From contig CAUEQX010000037.1 in NCBI GenBank assembly GCA_959020035.1, positions 1 through 14,199 of the forward strand: a stretch of DNA of 14,199 nt. Reading direction: 5' to 3'. The notes under the pieces are model-generated. The model saw nothing but the letters and a program-made list of their open reading frames with translations. It did no database searches and was not told the origin of the DNA. Both the position numbers and the translations under genes were made by a program. Of this stretch, positions 13,324 through 14,199 are shown piece after piece. Positions within the stretch are counted from its first letter, which is position 1, and the number at the start of each line of letters is the position of its first letter. Origin of the DNA: an uncultured Collinsella sp. (GTDB taxonomy: Bacteria; Actinomycetota; Coriobacteriia; Coriobacteriales; Coriobacteriaceae).

Positions 13324-14199
13324 CTATTTCAGTTCGTCGATATCGATATGCTCAATGCTTTTGAGCGGCTGGCCAAAGATAAAACTGCCCGCCACCGCAA
13401 ACTCAGCAATGTTATCGGCCGTCGTTGCAAAACGATGCTGCGGCTCGGCCGCGTCGCCCGCCAGCTGCTCGCGGCGCGTGAGAATATCGGTCAGCTCGCG
13501 CGTGGTCTCCTCGGCGGAGCTCACCACGCGCACTCCGGGACCCAGCGCATGGCGAATAGGCCCCACGAGCAGCGGGAAATGCGTGCAGCCGAGTACCACG
13601 GTATCGATGCCGTGGTCGCGCAGCGGTTCAACCGTGGCACCGACCAGCGCGCGTACGGCAGGCGTATCAAAGATGTCCTCGTTCTCGAGCCACTGCTCTT
13701 GCAGATGTGCGCCCGAGGCGAGCTCGTGCTCAACGACCTCGACAAAGCTCGAGGCAGGGCAGCCGTATACGTCGACGCCGGCATCCAGGTCCTGAATGGC
13801 ACGCGTGTAAGCGCCTGAGCGAATGGTGAGGTTGGTGGCGAGCACGCCCACCCGGCGCGTGCGGGTGCTGTTGATTGCCGCGCGTGCGCCCGGTGCGATC
13901 ACACCGATGACGGGGACGTCGAGCACCTGCTGGGCCAAGCGCAAGGCCGCAGCGGTCGCCGTATTGCAGGCGATGACCATGATCTTGACGTCGTGCTTCG
14001 ACAGCCAACGGCCCGCCTGCAGTGCAAATGTGCGCACCTCGTCCTCGGTGCGGGTGCCGTAGGGGCAGCGCTTGGTGTCGCCAAAGTAGTAGACGGACTC
14101 GTGCGGCAACGCCGTCGCAATCGCGCGCGCAACCGTCAGACCGCCTAGACCCGAGTCGAACACACCGATCGGGCGCGTGTCACCTGACAGATTCTCGAT
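13324..14199 (-). CDS. murI: Glutamate racemase (5' end cut by window edge)
   Basis: MurI converts L-glutamate to D-glutamate for peptidoglycan. The frame is open to the window edge: beyond the in-frame GTG at 14163 it reads ...TRPIGVFDSGLGGLTVARAI, the usual start region of the family, so the true start lies just outside and the gene is incomplete here. Visible motifs are FDSGLGG, YFGDTKRCPYGTR, the first catalytic cysteine in IACNTATA, the second in LGCTHFPLL, and the C-terminal SSAEETTREL. The known two-base mechanism uses these two cysteines, and both are present. The stop is 55 bases before rph. Starting at GTG 14163 would remove the residues before the catalytic FDSG, which argues against it. 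Confidence 0.95.
   Translation of the reverse strand: MENLSGDTRPIGVFDSGLGGLTVARAIATALPHESVYYFGDTKRCPYGTRTEDEVRTFALQAGRWLSKHDVKIMVIACNTATAAALRLAQQVLDVPVIGVIAPGARAAINSTRTRRVGVLATNLTIRSGAYTRAIQDLDAGVDVYGCPASSFVEVVEHELASGAHLQEQWLENEDIFDTPAVRALVGATVEPLRDHGIDTVVLGCTHFPLLVGPIRHALGPGVRVVSSAEETTRELTDILTRREQLAGDAAEPQHRFATTADNIAEFAVAGSFIFGQPLKSIEHIDIDELK

Overview
The window most likely comes from a gut-type member of the Coriobacteriia, and Collinsella is the closest guess. This is an inference from protein style, moderately high GC, the veg-ispE and greA-lysS pairings, and GTCCC-type intergenic palindromes that I associate with this group; I ran no database comparison. All host genes read on the minus strand. 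The only plus-strand gene is the transposase of an inserted IS110 element.

Layout. Positions 1 to about 1548 are an IS110-family insertion sequence: a roughly 275-base structured leader (candidate bridge RNA), a DEDD-type recombinase gene, and a short right end carrying a TTGACA box. The element sits inside a large 2-hydroxyacyl-CoA dehydratase activase gene that reads leftward from 3696. That gene also has an in-frame TAG at codon 28, so it is damaged twice. A 21-base perfect palindrome (3746-3766) lies at its promoter. Next come a small four-helix DUF2798-type membrane protein (3978-4526), whose start lies just downstream of a strong terminator-like hairpin, a cluster of palindromic repeats (4738-4839), and a fused two-domain ThrE-type threonine/serine exporter (4840-6408).

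A 440-base gene-free stretch (6409-6849) holds short GTCCC repeats, a terminator and a perfect 12-bp hairpin. Then come housekeeping genes, read right to left: murI (entering from the right edge), rph, rdgB, dtd, then veg, ispE, tRNA-Pro(CGG), tatA, greA and lysS. The murI-rph-rdgB-dtd run joins cell-wall D-glutamate supply, tRNA 3' processing, nucleotide-pool cleaning and D-aminoacyl-tRNA proofreading. veg and ispE are two bases apart, as expected for translational coupling. Terminators separate tRNA-Pro, tatA, greA and lysS.

The least ordinary points are the possible bridge-RNA and junction-promoter parts of the IS110 element, the doubly broken activase with its palindromic operator candidate, a lysyl-tRNA synthetase carrying a C-terminal MetRS/Trbp111-type tRNA-binding domain, and the hairpin in front of the DUF2798 gene.
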